Positions 17,167-25,117 of a DNA stretch of 40,602 nucleotides are shown here, piece by piece. Made by a program: the position numbers and the translations under genes. The stretch's first letter is position 1. Each line of letters opens with the position of its first letter. The notes under the pieces are model-generated. The model was not told the DNA's origin, did not search any database, and saw only the letters and a list, made by a program, of their open reading frames with translations. Where the stretch lies: assembly GCA_902800435.1 (NCBI GenBank), contig CADCEQ010000020.1, forward strand, positions 1-40,602, given 5' to 3'. The stretch comes from an uncultured Prevotellaceae bacterium (GTDB lineage Bacteria > Bacteroidota > Bacteroidia > Bacteroidales > Bacteroidaceae).

Positions 17167-17621
17167 TCTGTCAGTTCTGTCTGGAAATTCAGCGACTGTA
17201 TCTCGATGTCAAGCTTGCGGAGCTGGGCCGAACAGTCGTCAATCTGCTTCCCGAGTGCCTTTACGTCAATGACTGTTACCATCTTTATCTCCGATCGCGA
17301 ATAACGGTCGTGACCTGAAGAAGCCGTTTCAAAGGCACTGCGCAGCGTACCGATTCTCATGGTCAGCACGTCTTTCTTCGCCATCAGTTCTGTCAGCGTC
17401 CTGCCATCGCTGTTGCGGGTACTCATGTTCGTAGCGTTGATACGCCAGATGAGGGACTCAAGCTGAACAAGGCACGAGTCAAGTTCCTTCATCAGCTCTG
17501 TGGGGTGCTCAGACGGCTCATCGCCCTCCTGCACCTTTACGTTGTTTTGTATGCGCTGTCCCAACTGCTGTATGCGCTTCTGTAAGTCCTTTCGGATGCT
17601 TAATGCTTCTGCTAGTTTCAT
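17163..17621 (-). CDS. DIP1984 family protein
   Basis: A 152-residue cytosolic, mostly coiled-coil protein. The family opening KLAEALSIRKDLQKRIQQL, the NNVKVQEGD segment, the SDGRTLTELMAKKDVLTMRI block, DRYSRSEIK and the C-terminal IEIQSLNFQTEL match the DIP1984 family, which is also seen annotated as septicolysin-like. No enzymatic activity is established. Length is normal for the family. A possible -7 element lies far upstream (17809-17816), which would leave a leader of about 180 nt. Confidence 0.85.
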   Translation of the reverse strand: MKLAEALSIRKDLQKRIQQLGQRIQNNVKVQEGDEPSEHPTELMKELDSCLVQLESLIWRINATNMSTRNSDGRTLTELMAKKDVLTMRIGTLRSAFETASSGHDRYSRSEIKMVTVIDVKALGKQIDDCSAQLRKLDIEIQSLNFQTELTE

Positions 17622-17747
17622 ATTCCAAACTGTTTTTATTCTATTACCGACATTCTCATTTTAATATCATCAATGAGCATTATGGCAACAAAAAATGAGA
17701 ACCCTGCACCCTTCATGGCAGTGCTCGCAAGTCGTTTGCCACATCAA

Positions 17748-17798
17748 CTAATCGCATATCAGTTCTTCCAAATCCGTATCTTCAAAGACTATTTTCAT
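17748..17798 (-). pseudogene. Possible N-terminal remnant of a RelE/HigB-like toxin
   Basis: On the minus strand, directly behind a TATATTTG -7 element, an ATG opens MKIVFEDTDLEELICD and stops after 16 codons. This resembles the start of small RelE/HigB-like toxins found in Bacteroidota. A shifted frame downstream reads GKRLAS, reminiscent of the basic segment of those toxins, but homology cannot be traced further and no antitoxin gene is present. It may equally be a leader peptide for the DIP1984 gene or chance. Confidence 0.25.
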
Positions 17799-17808
17799 CT
17801 TAATGTTG

Positions 17809-17816
17809 CAAATATA
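17809..17816 (-). promoter_or_regulatory. Possible minus-strand -7 element
   Basis: TATATTTG followed by CAAC on the minus strand. It lies 10 nt before the ATG of the 16-codon ORF and about 190 nt before the DIP1984 gene. No clear TTTG is found at the right distance. The rest of 17622-17942 is AT-rich and shows no gene. Confidence 0.4.
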
Positions 17817-17942
17817 ACGAACAATTCCCAAATATGGGAATATTTTATCAAGTAATTACCACTTTTTAACTTTAACGTCTTCTCTCTTACATCAGGCAAG
17901 ATACAAACAATTATTGAGACAGTTATGCTTTTACTGGAAATC

Positions 17943-17974
17943 TTTGGCGTTTTAAACGAAAAGCATTACTTTTG
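17943..17974 (+). promoter_or_regulatory. Consensus promoter for the exported protein at 17996
   Basis: TTTG (17943-17946), 20-bp spacer, TACTTTTG (17967-17974); 21 nt from the -7 element to the ATG. Confidence 0.8.
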
Positions 17975-17995
17975 CAGGGTAAAAAGAAATAGGTT

Positions 17996-18505
17996 ATGAA
18001 ATCTATCATCACAATCTTCGTACTGACGGCAGTCTGCCTGACGGCTACAGCGCAGGAGTCCCACTACCGCAGGGCTTTACGGACAGACAAGCAGAATGAG
18101 AAATACGGCGTGGTTGGTATGGGTGACAGCCATGCAAGCGGCATGACCAGTGGCATCTACTGGTCGAGGGTGCGCGATGCCGACGATGCGGCCATCGTTG
18201 ATGACGAGTCAACGGAGGATTCACTGACGCGCGTCAGTGAGTTCAAGCGGCTCTGCCAACTGGCTTATGACGCATACGAGGCGGATGACGCCCTGCACAC
18301 CATTATCTATGGCGATAGCGCACTGAGTAAACGCTACCACACGCCCGATCTTTATCTGTTCATGGCCGTTTCTTACGAGCGACTGGGTGCTTACAGCGAG
18401 GCTCGCCAGACGTACAAGAAAGCACTTGCCGCCGGCCACCCGGCAGGCTCTATAGCCTACAAGGGGTTCAAAAAGCGGCAGAAACAGCGACAGAAAACAA
18501 AATGA
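17996..18505 (+). CDS. Exported TPR-like hypothetical protein
   Basis: A 169-residue protein with a signal peptide (about 1-19, ending ATAQ). The mature part has a loop rich in Asp and Gly (GMGDSHASGMTSGIYWSRV), then a helical half with one clear TPR-like unit (DLYLFMAVSYERLGAYSEARQTYKKAL, described here only by position about 118-146), and a very basic tail of Lys, Gln and Arg. It has its own consensus promoter and no operon partner. The function is unknown. Confidence 0.75.
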   Translation: MKSIITIFVLTAVCLTATAQESHYRRALRTDKQNEKYGVVGMGDSHASGMTSGIYWSRVRDADDAAIVDDESTEDSLTRVSEFKRLCQLAYDAYEADDALHTIIYGDSALSKRYHTPDLYLFMAVSYERLGAYSEARQTYKKALAAGHPAGSIAYKGFKKRQKQRQKTK

Positions 18506-18520
18506 GTACTTGAACCCCCA

Positions 18521-18885
18521 TTTCCTGCACTGACCACTGACTGCCAATAGGTTATGAGCCTTGGAGTCCCGTTTTTCCTGCACTTGAACTTGCACTCGTT
18601 CCTGCACCGACCCCTTTGCGGCAAGGCGCAGTGTAATACATTTTCAAAATCCCAGTCAGCATTATTTTCAAATAGTGAAAATCGGATTTTCAAGGCAGGA
18701 AAAACAGTTTTTCAAGGCGCGAAACAACTGAAAAGCGGGCGCTCTGACCAGTAAATGTCCATGAACGGGTTCCTGGGCAGGTCTCAGTACGGAATTCAGT
18801 GCAGGTTTCGGTGCTGGTATCAGTGCAGGTAAAAGATACTGATATGCCACGTAACTGGCTGGCATTCAGTGGTCAGTGCAGGAAG
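18521..18885. mobile_element. MITE-like element with about 25-bp inverted ends
   Basis: The left end TTCCTGCACTGACCACTGA (18522-18540) is the exact complement of 18866-18884; after one mismatch, TGCCA also pairs, so 24 of 25 bases match. Three CCTGCAC copies (18524, 18577, 18601) fill the left side and GTGCAGG copies (18799, 18823, 18876, 18885) the right, so the whole 365 bp can form a long imperfect hairpin. The interior has TTTTCAAGGC twice (near 18684 and 18705) and no gene. It is either a non-autonomous element or an inverted array of a degenerate CCTGCACTGA unit. Confidence 0.65.
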
Positions 18886-18979
18886 TGCAGGATATTTCAG
18901 GCTTTATCATCCTCTGTAGCTGTCGACGGATTTGAAAATGGTGGTCAAGGCAGCTGACTCAAACTTACAGGCCGGAAAA

Positions 18980-19011
18980 TTTGGTGGAAACAAGATTATT
19001 GCCTAACTTTG
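18980..19011 (+). promoter_or_regulatory. Consensus promoter of the ABC ATPase gene
   Basis: TTTG (18980-18983), 20-bp spacer, TAACTTTG (19004-19011). It favours the second in-frame ATG (19038) slightly, because the first (19026) would leave a leader of under 10 nt. Confidence 0.75.
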
Positions 19012-19025
19012 CAGCAAAAAGTTGA

Positions 19026-19826
19026 ATGACGAACAACATGAGTGAGAGCGTCAGGCTGGAAGACCTGACCATCGGTTACCAGAAGAAAGGCAGCGTCAAA
19101 ACGGTTGCCTCGGGTATCAATGCCGCCATCCGGCAGGGGGAACTGACCTGCCTGATAGGCGCCAACGGCGTGGGCAAGTCGACACTGCTGCGCACGCTGT
19201 CGGGCTTTCAGCCGAAACTGAGCGGCAGAGTGGTGACAGCCGACCATGAGATAGACGACTATACACCCAAGGAACTGAGCCGGATTATCGGCGTGGTGCT
19301 GACGGAGAAGCCCGACGTGAGGAATATGACGGTACGCGAGCTGGTGAGCCTGGGCCGGTCGCCCTACACCGGCTTCTGGGGTACGAACTCCAAGGAGGAC
19401 CTGCGCATCGTCGACGAGTCGCTGCAGCTGGTGGGTATCAGCTGCCTGAGCAGCAGGCTGGTCGACACGCTGTCGGACGGTGAGCGACAGAAGGTGATGA
19501 TAGCCAAGGCTCTGGCCCAGCAGACGCCCGTCATCTATCTGGACGAGCCGACAGCCTTCCTCGACTTCCCGAGCAAGGTGGAGGTGATGCTGTTGCTAAG
19601 GCGCATCAGCCGTGAACAGCAGAAGACCATCTTCCTCTCCACTCACGACCTGGAACTGGCCCTGCAGATAGCCGACTGCATCTGGCTGATGGACGCAGAA
19701 AAAGGTCTCAGTATCGGCACGCCCCACGAATTAGGCGAGGCGGGCATACTGAGACACTTTGTAGAACGTCAAGGTATTCATTTCGACAGTCATACCCTCA
19801 CCGTCAAGATTGACAAGACGGTATGA
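19026..19826 (+). CDS. Iron-siderophore/haem/cobalamin-type ABC transporter ATPase
   Basis: A 266-residue ATPase of the FecE/HmuV/BtuD type. It shows Walker A (GANGVGKST), the Q-loop region (GVVLTEKPDVRNMTVRELVSLGRSPYTGFWG, a hallmark stretch of siderophore importers, positions about 93-122), a signature LSDGERQ in place of LSGGQ, Walker B (PVIYLDEPTAFLD) and the H-loop (FLSTHDLE). It would power import from the periplasm, but no permease or binding protein is next to it. It is therefore an orphan ATPase that must work with subunits encoded elsewhere. It ends 10 nt from the convergent rnc gene. Confidence 0.9.
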   Translation: MTNNMSESVRLEDLTIGYQKKGSVKTVASGINAAIRQGELTCLIGANGVGKSTLLRTLSGFQPKLSGRVVTADHEIDDYTPKELSRIIGVVLTEKPDVRNMTVRELVSLGRSPYTGFWGTNSKEDLRIVDESLQLVGISCLSSRLVDTLSDGERQKVMIAKALAQQTPVIYLDEPTAFLDFPSKVEVMLLLRRISREQQKTIFLSTHDLELALQIADCIWLMDAEKGLSIGTPHELGEAGILRHFVERQGIHFDSHTLTVKIDKTV

Positions 19827-19836
19827 CCGCTACACC

Positions 19837-20847
19837 TTACTGCGCTTCAAAGGCTGCTGCCTCGGCAGCGGCGATGATGTCTTCGCGCGAGGGCTCTTCC
19901 GGCGTTGACTTGATGTCGCTCAGGTCGAACTCGTCGGTTTCTTCCGGTGCTGGGGCTTCATTCTCGACTTCAGGAGTCTCCGGTTGTTCCGGTGTCTCCT
20001 GACGGATGACAAACTCCTGCTCAGCCTCCGGGTCGGGGACGCTCATAGTGGGCATCTCCTCCATCTTCGTGCGCTCCGACTTGGCGGTGAAGATGGCATC
20101 GATGAACTGCGGTTCGCGCTTCAGGCGTTTCAGCGTGGCCTCTGAAGCCAGCTGCTGAGCCTCCTTTTTGGAGAAGCCCTTACCCGACTCGCCGGGCACG
20201 CCCTCGATGTAGACCTGGAACTTGAAGACGGGCGAGCCGGTTTCCTTGTCTGTTTCCTGCTTCTTCATCTTATACTCCATCCGCACACGGTTCTTCTGAC
20301 TCCACTCCAGAAGCTTCGACTTGAAGTTCACCTCCTTGTAGGCCACCTTGTCGATGTTGATAAGCTGGGCCAGGATGCGCTTCTTCATAAACCGCATGAC
20401 GCCTTCGTAACCCTGATCCAGATAGATGGCTCCGACCAGCGCCTCGAAGGCGTTGCCGGCCATATAGCTGTTGTGCGAGTTGTTCTGCCCGCTGCTGACG
20501 ATGAGCCGTTTCAGTCCCATTTCCTCGGCAAGCTTGCCAAGCGTGTCGCGGCTGACGAGCTTCGAGCGGGTGTTCGTCAGGAAGCCCTCGCGTTTGCCGG
20601 GGAAATGGTCGTAGACGATGTGGCCCACGACGGCATCGAGCAGTGCGTCGCCGAGAAACTCCAGGCGCTCGTTGTTCAGCGGCTTGCCCTTCTCGTTGCG
20701 GCGGCCGATGCTCTTGTGCATCAGTGCCTGCTTGTAGTAGCTGATGTCATGGGGATAGAACCCCATGACCTCGTAGAGAGAAGAAAAAAGCTCCTTCTCC
20801 TGGCGGAAAGGGAGCCTTATACGGTCGATAATGTCATTAAGCCTCAT
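19837..20847 (-). CDS. rnc: Ribonuclease III with acidic C-terminal extension
   Basis: RNase III cuts double-stranded RNA in rRNA and mRNA processing. The catalytic signature NNERLEFLGDALLDAVVG is present, as are the second acidic cluster (AFEALVGAIYLDQG) and a dsRNA-binding domain ending GKGFSKKEAQQLASEATLKRL. The start ATG at 20847 (MRLNDIIDRI) is preferred over 20865; it overlaps fabF by 11 nt. After the dsRBD comes an unusual tail of about 85 residues rich in Glu, Pro and Ala (for example ETPEQPETPEVENEAPAPEE), which makes the protein 336 residues against about 225-250 for common RNase III. Confidence 0.95.
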   Translation of the reverse strand: MRLNDIIDRIRLPFRQEKELFSSLYEVMGFYPHDISYYKQALMHKSIGRRNEKGKPLNNERLEFLGDALLDAVVGHIVYDHFPGKREGFLTNTRSKLVSRDTLGKLAEEMGLKRLIVSSGQNNSHNSYMAGNAFEALVGAIYLDQGYEGVMRFMKKRILAQLINIDKVAYKEVNFKSKLLEWSQKNRVRMEYKMKKQETDKETGSPVFKFQVYIEGVPGESGKGFSKKEAQQLASEATLKRLKREPQFIDAIFTAKSERTKMEEMPTMSVPDPEAEQEFVIRQETPEQPETPEVENEAPAPEETDEFDLSDIKSTPEEPSREDIIAAAEAAAFEAQ

Positions 20848-22099
20848 ACTTCTTGAAGACGACACAGGCGTTGTGGCCGCCGAATCCGAACGTATTTGAG
20901 AGTCCGGCGCGGACGGTGCGTTGCTGTGCCTTGTTGAAGGTGAAGTTCAGGTTATAATCAATCTCGGGATCCTCGTCGCCCTCCTCATGGTTGATGGTGG
21001 GCGGCACGATGTCGTTCTTAACGGCCAGCACGGTAACCATAGCCTCAACGGCACCGGCAGCACCGAGCAGGTGGCCCGTCATCGACTTCGTCGACGAGAT
21101 GTTCAGCTTGAAGGCAGCGTCGCCGAAGACCTCCTTGATGGCCTTGGCCTCAGAGATGTCGCCGACGTGGGTGCTGGTACCGTGAACGTTGATGTAGTCG
21201 ATGTCCTCGGGCTTCATCTGAGCATCCTCAAGGGCGTTCTGCATCACGAGCTTGGCACCGAGGCCCTCGGGGTGAGAGGCGGTGATGTGGTGAGCGTCGG
21301 CACTCATGCCAGCACCGACCATCTCGGCGTAGATCTTGGCACCACGGGCCTTGGCGTGCTCCAGCTCCTCGAGGATGAGACAACCGGCACCCTCAGCCAT
21401 GATGAATCCGTCGCGCGAGGCGCTGAACGGACGGCTGGCCTTCTCGGGCTCGTCGTTGCGCGTCGACAGGGCGTGCATGGCGTTGAAGCCGCCCACGCCG
21501 CAGGCGCAGATGGCAGCCTCGGCACCACCGGCCAGAATGGCGTTGGCCTTGCCTAAGCGGATGAGGTTGAAGGCATCAGCCAGTGCGTTCGACGACGAAG
21601 CGCAGGCAGAGGCGGTGATATAGTTGGGGCCGTGGAAGCCGTACATAATCGAAATCTGTCCGGCGGCGATGTCGGCAATCATCTTCGGAATGAAGAAGGG
21701 GTTGAACTTCGGGCCGTCAGCCTCGTGCAGACTGTAGTACTTCACCTCGTCCTCGAAGGTCTTGATGCCACCGATACCCACGCCGTAGACCACGCCGATG
21801 CGGTTCGTGTCCGCTGTCTCAAGGTCCATGCCGCAATCCTCGACGGCCTGCTTGGCAGCAATCATGGCCAGCTGCGTGTAGCGGTCCATCTTGCGGGCCT
21901 CCTTACGGTCCAGGTAGTCGTTGACGTTGAGGTTCTTCACCTCGCAGGCGAACTTGGTCTTGAACAGGGTTGTATCGAAAAGTGTAATAGGTGCGGCTCC
22001 GCTAACGCCTGCCAGGAGGTTCTTCCACATCTCGTCGGGCGTATTGCCGACGGGCGTAACGGCACCAAGACCTGTTACAACAACTCTTTTTAATTCCAT
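20837..22099 (-). CDS. fabF: 3-oxoacyl-[acyl-carrier-protein] synthase II
   Basis: A 420-residue condensing enzyme that extends fatty acyl chains by attacking acyl intermediates with malonyl-ACP. Visible: VVVTGLGAVTPVGN at the N terminus, the active-site Cys in ITASACASSSNALADAF, the His in NVHGTSTHVGD, and the KSMTGHLLGAAG block with the second His. The start is set at 22099 (MELKRVVVTG) because the longer upstream extension is encoded by a repeat region. It is transcribed after acpP and before rnc, a gene order conserved in Bacteroidota. Confidence 0.97.
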   Translation of the reverse strand: MELKRVVVTGLGAVTPVGNTPDEMWKNLLAGVSGAAPITLFDTTLFKTKFACEVKNLNVNDYLDRKEARKMDRYTQLAMIAAKQAVEDCGMDLETADTNRIGVVYGVGIGGIKTFEDEVKYYSLHEADGPKFNPFFIPKMIADIAAGQISIMYGFHGPNYITASACASSSNALADAFNLIRLGKANAILAGGAEAAICACGVGGFNAMHALSTRNDEPEKASRPFSASRDGFIMAEGAGCLILEELEHAKARGAKIYAEMVGAGMSADAHHITASHPEGLGAKLVMQNALEDAQMKPEDIDYINVHGTSTHVGDISEAKAIKEVFGDAAFKLNISSTKSMTGHLLGAAGAVEAMVTVLAVKNDIVPPTINHEEGDEDPEIDYNLNFTFNKAQQRTVRAGLSNTFGFGGHNACVVFKKYEA

Positions 22100-22121
22100 A
22101 TTTTGGGGGTTGTAGGGTGTC

Positions 22122-22202
22122 AGGTGATGGGTATTTGTTATTACTGAACGGGTGTTGAATCCTGGTTGAAAAGAATCAACCAACACCCAACACCCATCAC
22201 CT
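22122..22202. repeat. Inverted CCCAACACCCATCACCT repeat between acpP and fabF
   Basis: AGGTGATGGGT (22122-22132) pairs with ACCCATCACCT (22192-22202). The right arm contains CCCAACACCCATCACC, the same 16-mer as inside the helicase gene at 9706-9721. The structure may slow ribosomes or protect the highly expressed acpP message. Confidence 0.75.
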
Positions 22203-22217
22203 ATCACCTAAGTGACA

Positions 22218-22454
22218 TTATTTAGAATTCTCCTCGATATAAGCGATGGCATCGCCAACGGTACCAATCTTCTCAGCCTTATCATCGGGAATAGAAATGC
22301 CGAATTCCTTCTCGAACTCCATGATGAGCTCAACAGTGTCAAGAGAGTCGGCGCCGAGATCGTTTGTGAAACTTGCTTCGGGCTTAACCTCTGCCTCGTC
22401 AACACCTAATTTGTCTACAATAATTGCCTTTACTTTGCTTTCAATTTCTGACAT
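22218..22454 (-). CDS. acpP: Acyl carrier protein
   Basis: A 78-residue acidic protein carrying growing fatty acyl chains. The phosphopantetheine attachment motif [13 protein letters not shown] is intact, with the modified Ser in DSL. Length and charge are standard. It is the first gene of acpP-fabF-rnc, separated from fabF by a 118-nt region with an inverted repeat, and has a consensus-spaced promoter upstream. Confidence 0.98.
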   Translation of the reverse strand: MSEIESKVKAIIVDKLGVDEAEVKPEASFTNDLGADSLDTVELIMEFEKEFGISIPDDKAEKIGTVGDAIAYIEENSK

Positions 22455-22529
22455 AATTTTAATCTTTAAAATGTTAATAATTATTTGCTATCTTGAAAAT
22501 TTTTCACGGCCTTTCGCCGTTTGCGGGTG

Positions 22530-22561
22530 CAAAGTAACACAATTTCCGTCAGTTACGCAAA
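22530..22561 (-). promoter_or_regulatory. Promoter and leader of acpP
   Basis: On the minus strand TTTG (22561-22558), 20-bp spacer, TTACTTTG (22537-22530; one mismatch to TAnnTTTG). The leader of about 70 nt contains a small ACGGC-GAAAG-GCCGT hairpin near 22505-22520 followed by an A/T run. Confidence 0.65.
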
Positions 22562-22585
22562 TTTTTTCGAGGAAAAGTGACTCTC

Positions 22586-22700
22586 TTATGCACATTTGGG
22601 GTATAATTGTGCAAGAATTAGCCTCTTTTTCGTGTATTTTGTACGCTTATTATGCAAATTATAATGAAATAATTATCGTTTTAGTTGCAGATGTGGAAAA
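22586..22700. promoter_or_regulatory. DnaA-box-like sites between acpP and DUF4254
   Basis: TTATGCACA (22586-22594) and TGTGGAAAA (22692-22700, reverse of TTTTCCACA) fit TTWTNCACA exactly; TGTGCAAGA (22608-22616) and TTATGCAAA (22650-22658) miss by one. The second perfect site sits in the spacer of the DUF4254 promoter, so DnaA-dependent regulation is as likely as an origin. Confidence 0.3.
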
Positions 22701-22715
22701 CTTTCTGTAGCTTTG
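22684..22715 (+). promoter_or_regulatory. Promoter of the DUF4254-GT9-rubredoxin operon
   Basis: GTTG (22684-22687, one mismatch), 20-bp spacer, TAGCTTTG (22708-22715); 30 nt from there to the ATG at 22746. Confidence 0.7.
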
Positions 22716-22745
22716 CAGAGAAAATCAAAACAAAAAGAAAAAAGC

Positions 22746-23351
22746 ATGTCATTTACAGAACAAGCAAACAACATTTTCAAGCAAGCCATCAACGACTATC
22801 ATCTGACAGACAACGTTGACACGCCCGTCAAAAATCCCTATCAGCGTGACTCCATTGAGTACTCGCTTTACATGAAATGCTGGATTGACACCGTTCAGTG
22901 GCACTTCGAAGACATTATCCGCGATCCGCACATCGACCCCGTCGAGGCTCTGTCGCTGAAGCGCCGTATCGACCGTTCGAACCAGGACCGTACGGACCTT
23001 GTAGAACAAATCGACACTTACTTCCGTCAGGTCTATAGCCATGTGAAGCCGCTGCCTGAGGCAAGACTCAACACCGAAAGTCCGGCTTGGGCCGTTGACC
23101 GTCTGAGCATTCTCGCCCTGAAGATTTACCACATGCAGGAGCAGGTGAATCGCGACGATGCTACCGACGAACACCGCCAGCGCTGTCAGGCAAAGCTCGA
23201 CGTGCTGCTGGAACAGCAGACGGACCTTTCGGCAGCCATCGACCAGCTGCTTGAGGATATTAAGGCCGGGCGCATCTACATGAAGGTGTACCGACAGATG
23301 AAGATGTACAACGATCCATCGACTAACCCCATCTTGTACCAGAAGAAGTGA
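22746..23351 (+). CDS. DUF4254 domain protein
   Basis: A 201-residue, helix-rich cytosolic protein. NPYQRDSIEYSLYMKCWIDTVQWHFEDIIRDP-type sequence (residues about 29-60) and the LKRRIDRSNQDRTDLVEQID block are characteristic of DUF4254, a Bacteroidota family usually encoded just before a family 9 glycosyltransferase, as here. Function is not established; context suggests a role in lipopolysaccharide or surface glycan assembly. The ATG at 22746 fits the promoter. Its stop overlaps the GTG start of the next gene (GTGA). Confidence 0.88.
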   Translation: MSFTEQANNIFKQAINDYHLTDNVDTPVKNPYQRDSIEYSLYMKCWIDTVQWHFEDIIRDPHIDPVEALSLKRRIDRSNQDRTDLVEQIDTYFRQVYSHVKPLPEARLNTESPAWAVDRLSILALKIYHMQEQVNRDDATDEHRQRCQAKLDVLLEQQTDLSAAIDQLLEDIKAGRIYMKVYRQMKMYNDPSTNPILYQKK

Positions 23352-24418
23352 AACGAGAGCATATACTCATCATACGCTTCTCGGCTATGGGCGATGTGGC
23401 TATGGCCGTGCCTGTGGTCTATTCATTGGCTAAACAATACCCTAATGTTCGCATTACGGTATTGAGCCGGGGTTTTGCACGTGCTTTCTTCGAAGACCTG
23501 GCACCCAATGTCGACTTTATGGAAGCCGACCTCAAAAAAGAATATCATGGCGTACGTGGGCTCAATGCACTCTATCGTCGGCTTACGGCAAAGCAGTTTA
23601 CCAAGATAGCCGACTTGCACAATGTGCTGCGCTCTGAGTACCTGCGCATGCGCTTCAACATGGGCCGATATCGTGTTGAGCATCTCAACAAGCATCGCCG
23701 AGACCGCCGAAGACTCACTTCTAATAATAATAAGGTACGCGAACAGCTTAGGACTCCTTTCGAAAACTATGCCGATGTACTTAGCCGTTTAGGTTACCCA
23801 GTTAGGTTGGAGTTTACGTCGCTTTTCCCACCTGAAGGCGGCAACTTAAATTTGCTTCCTGCCATTATCGGGCCGAAAAAGAGCTTTGAACAGTGGATTG
23901 GTATTGCACCAACGGCTGCTCACCCCGGCAAGACCTACCCTACTGACCGCACGCGGCAGATTATTGAGCAGTTACAGAAAAAATATCCCAATGCCCGTTT
24001 CTTCCTTTTCGGCCAAGGTAAGGAAGAAGACCGCTTGTTCACTACATGGTGCCAGGAACTGCCTCGCTGCGTCTATGTCAGTAAAAACTTGGAAAGCATG
24101 CATCAAGAACTCATACTTATGAGTCATCTTGATGTGATGTTCTCTATGGATTCGTCAAACATGCACTTAGCATCGCTCACGGCAACGCCCGTGGTTAGTG
24201 TTTGGGGAGCCACCCACCCATTTGCCGGCTTCATGGGCTGGAACCAATCAATAGAGAACGCCATACAGGCTGATCTCGACTGCCGTCCGTGCAGTATTTA
24301 TGGCAACAAACCTTGCCGACGAGGCGATATGGCCTGTATGAACCTCATTAAACCAGAACAAATTACTGAGAGAATAGAACAGATTATTAACCAAAAATTA
24401 AACAGTCAAAACGTATGA
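23348..24418 (+). CDS. Glycosyltransferase family 9 (heptosyltransferase-like)
   Basis: A 356-residue GT-B enzyme starting with [25 protein letters not shown] is the N-terminal GT9 block, [14 protein letters not shown] holds the donor-site turn, and [26 protein letters not shown] is the C-terminal block with the conserved Asp and Asn. Family members add heptose or a similar sugar to lipid A-core from a nucleotide sugar at the inner face of the inner membrane. Codon use is visibly more AT-rich than in neighbours (many TAT, AAT, TTA codons), hinting at different ancestry. It overlaps the rubredoxin gene by ATGA. Confidence 0.92.
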   Translation: MKREHILIIRFSAMGDVAMAVPVVYSLAKQYPNVRITVLSRGFARAFFEDLAPNVDFMEADLKKEYHGVRGLNALYRRLTAKQFTKIADLHNVLRSEYLRMRFNMGRYRVEHLNKHRRDRRRLTSNNNKVREQLRTPFENYADVLSRLGYPVRLEFTSLFPPEGGNLNLLPAIIGPKKSFEQWIGIAPTAAHPGKTYPTDRTRQIIEQLQKKYPNARFFLFGQGKEEDRLFTTWCQELPRCVYVSKNLESMHQELILMSHLDVMFSMDSSNMHLASLTATPVVSVWGATHPFAGFMGWNQSIENAIQADLDCRPCSIYGNKPCRRGDMACMNLIKPEQITERIEQIINQKLNSQNV

Positions 24419-24573
24419 AAAAGTATGTATGCGACGTATGCGGCTACGTGTACGACCCTGAGGTCGGCGATCCCGACAGCGGCATTGAGCCCGGAACCGC
24501 CTTTGAAGACATCCCCGAGGATTGGGTATGCCCCATCTGCGGCGTCGGCAAGAGCGATTTCTCGCCCGAGTAA
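24415..24573 (+). CDS. Rubredoxin
   Basis: A 52-residue electron carrier with one iron held by four Cys: [17 protein letters not shown] gives the first CxxC pair and [14 protein letters not shown] the second, with the usual aromatic residues between. It is complete. Its ATG overlaps the GT9 stop (ATGA, 24415-24418), so translation depends on the glycosyltransferase message, an odd partner. Rubredoxins in anaerobes pass electrons to rubrerythrin or superoxide reductase in oxidative stress defence. It ends 2 nt from the convergent methyltransferase stop. Confidence 0.97.
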   Translation: MKKYVCDVCGYVYDPEVGDPDSGIEPGTAFEDIPEDWVCPICGVGKSDFSPE

Positions 24574-24575
24574 GT

Positions 24576-25109
24576 TTAAGTCAGGAGCAGTTGCTCGGCA
24601 AACTTATAGATGACAATGCCAGCCGTTACGCTGACATTCATCGAATGTTTCGTGCCGAGTTGCGGTATTTCCAAGCAACCATCACTGGCGTCTACCACTT
24701 CCTGGTGGACGCCTTTTACTTCGTTGCCCAGCACAACGGCATACTTCACACCACTCTCAGCTTGGAAGCGGTGAAGTTTCGTTGAATGTTCTACCTGTTC
24801 AACGCTGTAGACCGTATAGCCATCCGATTTCAATTGCTGCACAGCTTCCTGCGCAGTAGAAAAATAGCTCCAGCTAACGCTCTCCTCAGCCCCCAGCGCC
24901 GTTTTGTGAATCTCGGCCATTGGTGGCGTCGACGTTATTCCACACAAGTAAACCGCCTCTACCCGGAACGTGTCAGCCGTCCGGAACACGCTGCCAACGT
25001 TGTGCATCGACCGCACATCGTCGAGTACCACAATTATCGGCAACTTCTCAGCCTCGCGGAATTCCTCTACCGTGAGCCGCTGCATCTCTATAGTTCTTAT
25101 TTTTCTCAT
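24576..25109 (-). CDS. SpoU/TrmH family RNA 2'-O-methyltransferase
   Basis: A 177-residue SPOUT methyltransferase. Motif 1 NVGSVFRTAD, motif 2 VVLGNEVKGV and motif 3 IPQLGTKHSMNVSVTAGIV are all clear, forming the knotted SAM site; target is probably a tRNA or rRNA ribose. The start at 25109 (MRKIRTIEMQRL) matches the form of related proteins; MQRL at 25085 is the alternative. The -7 element ends only 8 nt before the first ATG, leaving almost no leader. Confidence 0.93.
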   Translation of the reverse strand: MRKIRTIEMQRLTVEEFREAEKLPIIVVLDDVRSMHNVGSVFRTADTFRVEAVYLCGITSTPPMAEIHKTALGAEESVSWSYFSTAQEAVQQLKSDGYTVYSVEQVEHSTKLHRFQAESGVKYAVVLGNEVKGVHQEVVDASDGCLEIPQLGTKHSMNVSVTAGIVIYKFAEQLLLT

Positions 25110-25117
25110 ATTGCCTG

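Noticed and set aside
17673..17855. 60-codon plus-strand ORF
   Set aside because: Lies antisense to the promoter and possible toxin remnant; no start signal or family resemblance.
19026..19826. ABC ATPase as part of an anti-phage system
   Set aside because: The sequence follows siderophore/haem importer ATPases closely, and no defence partner is adjacent.
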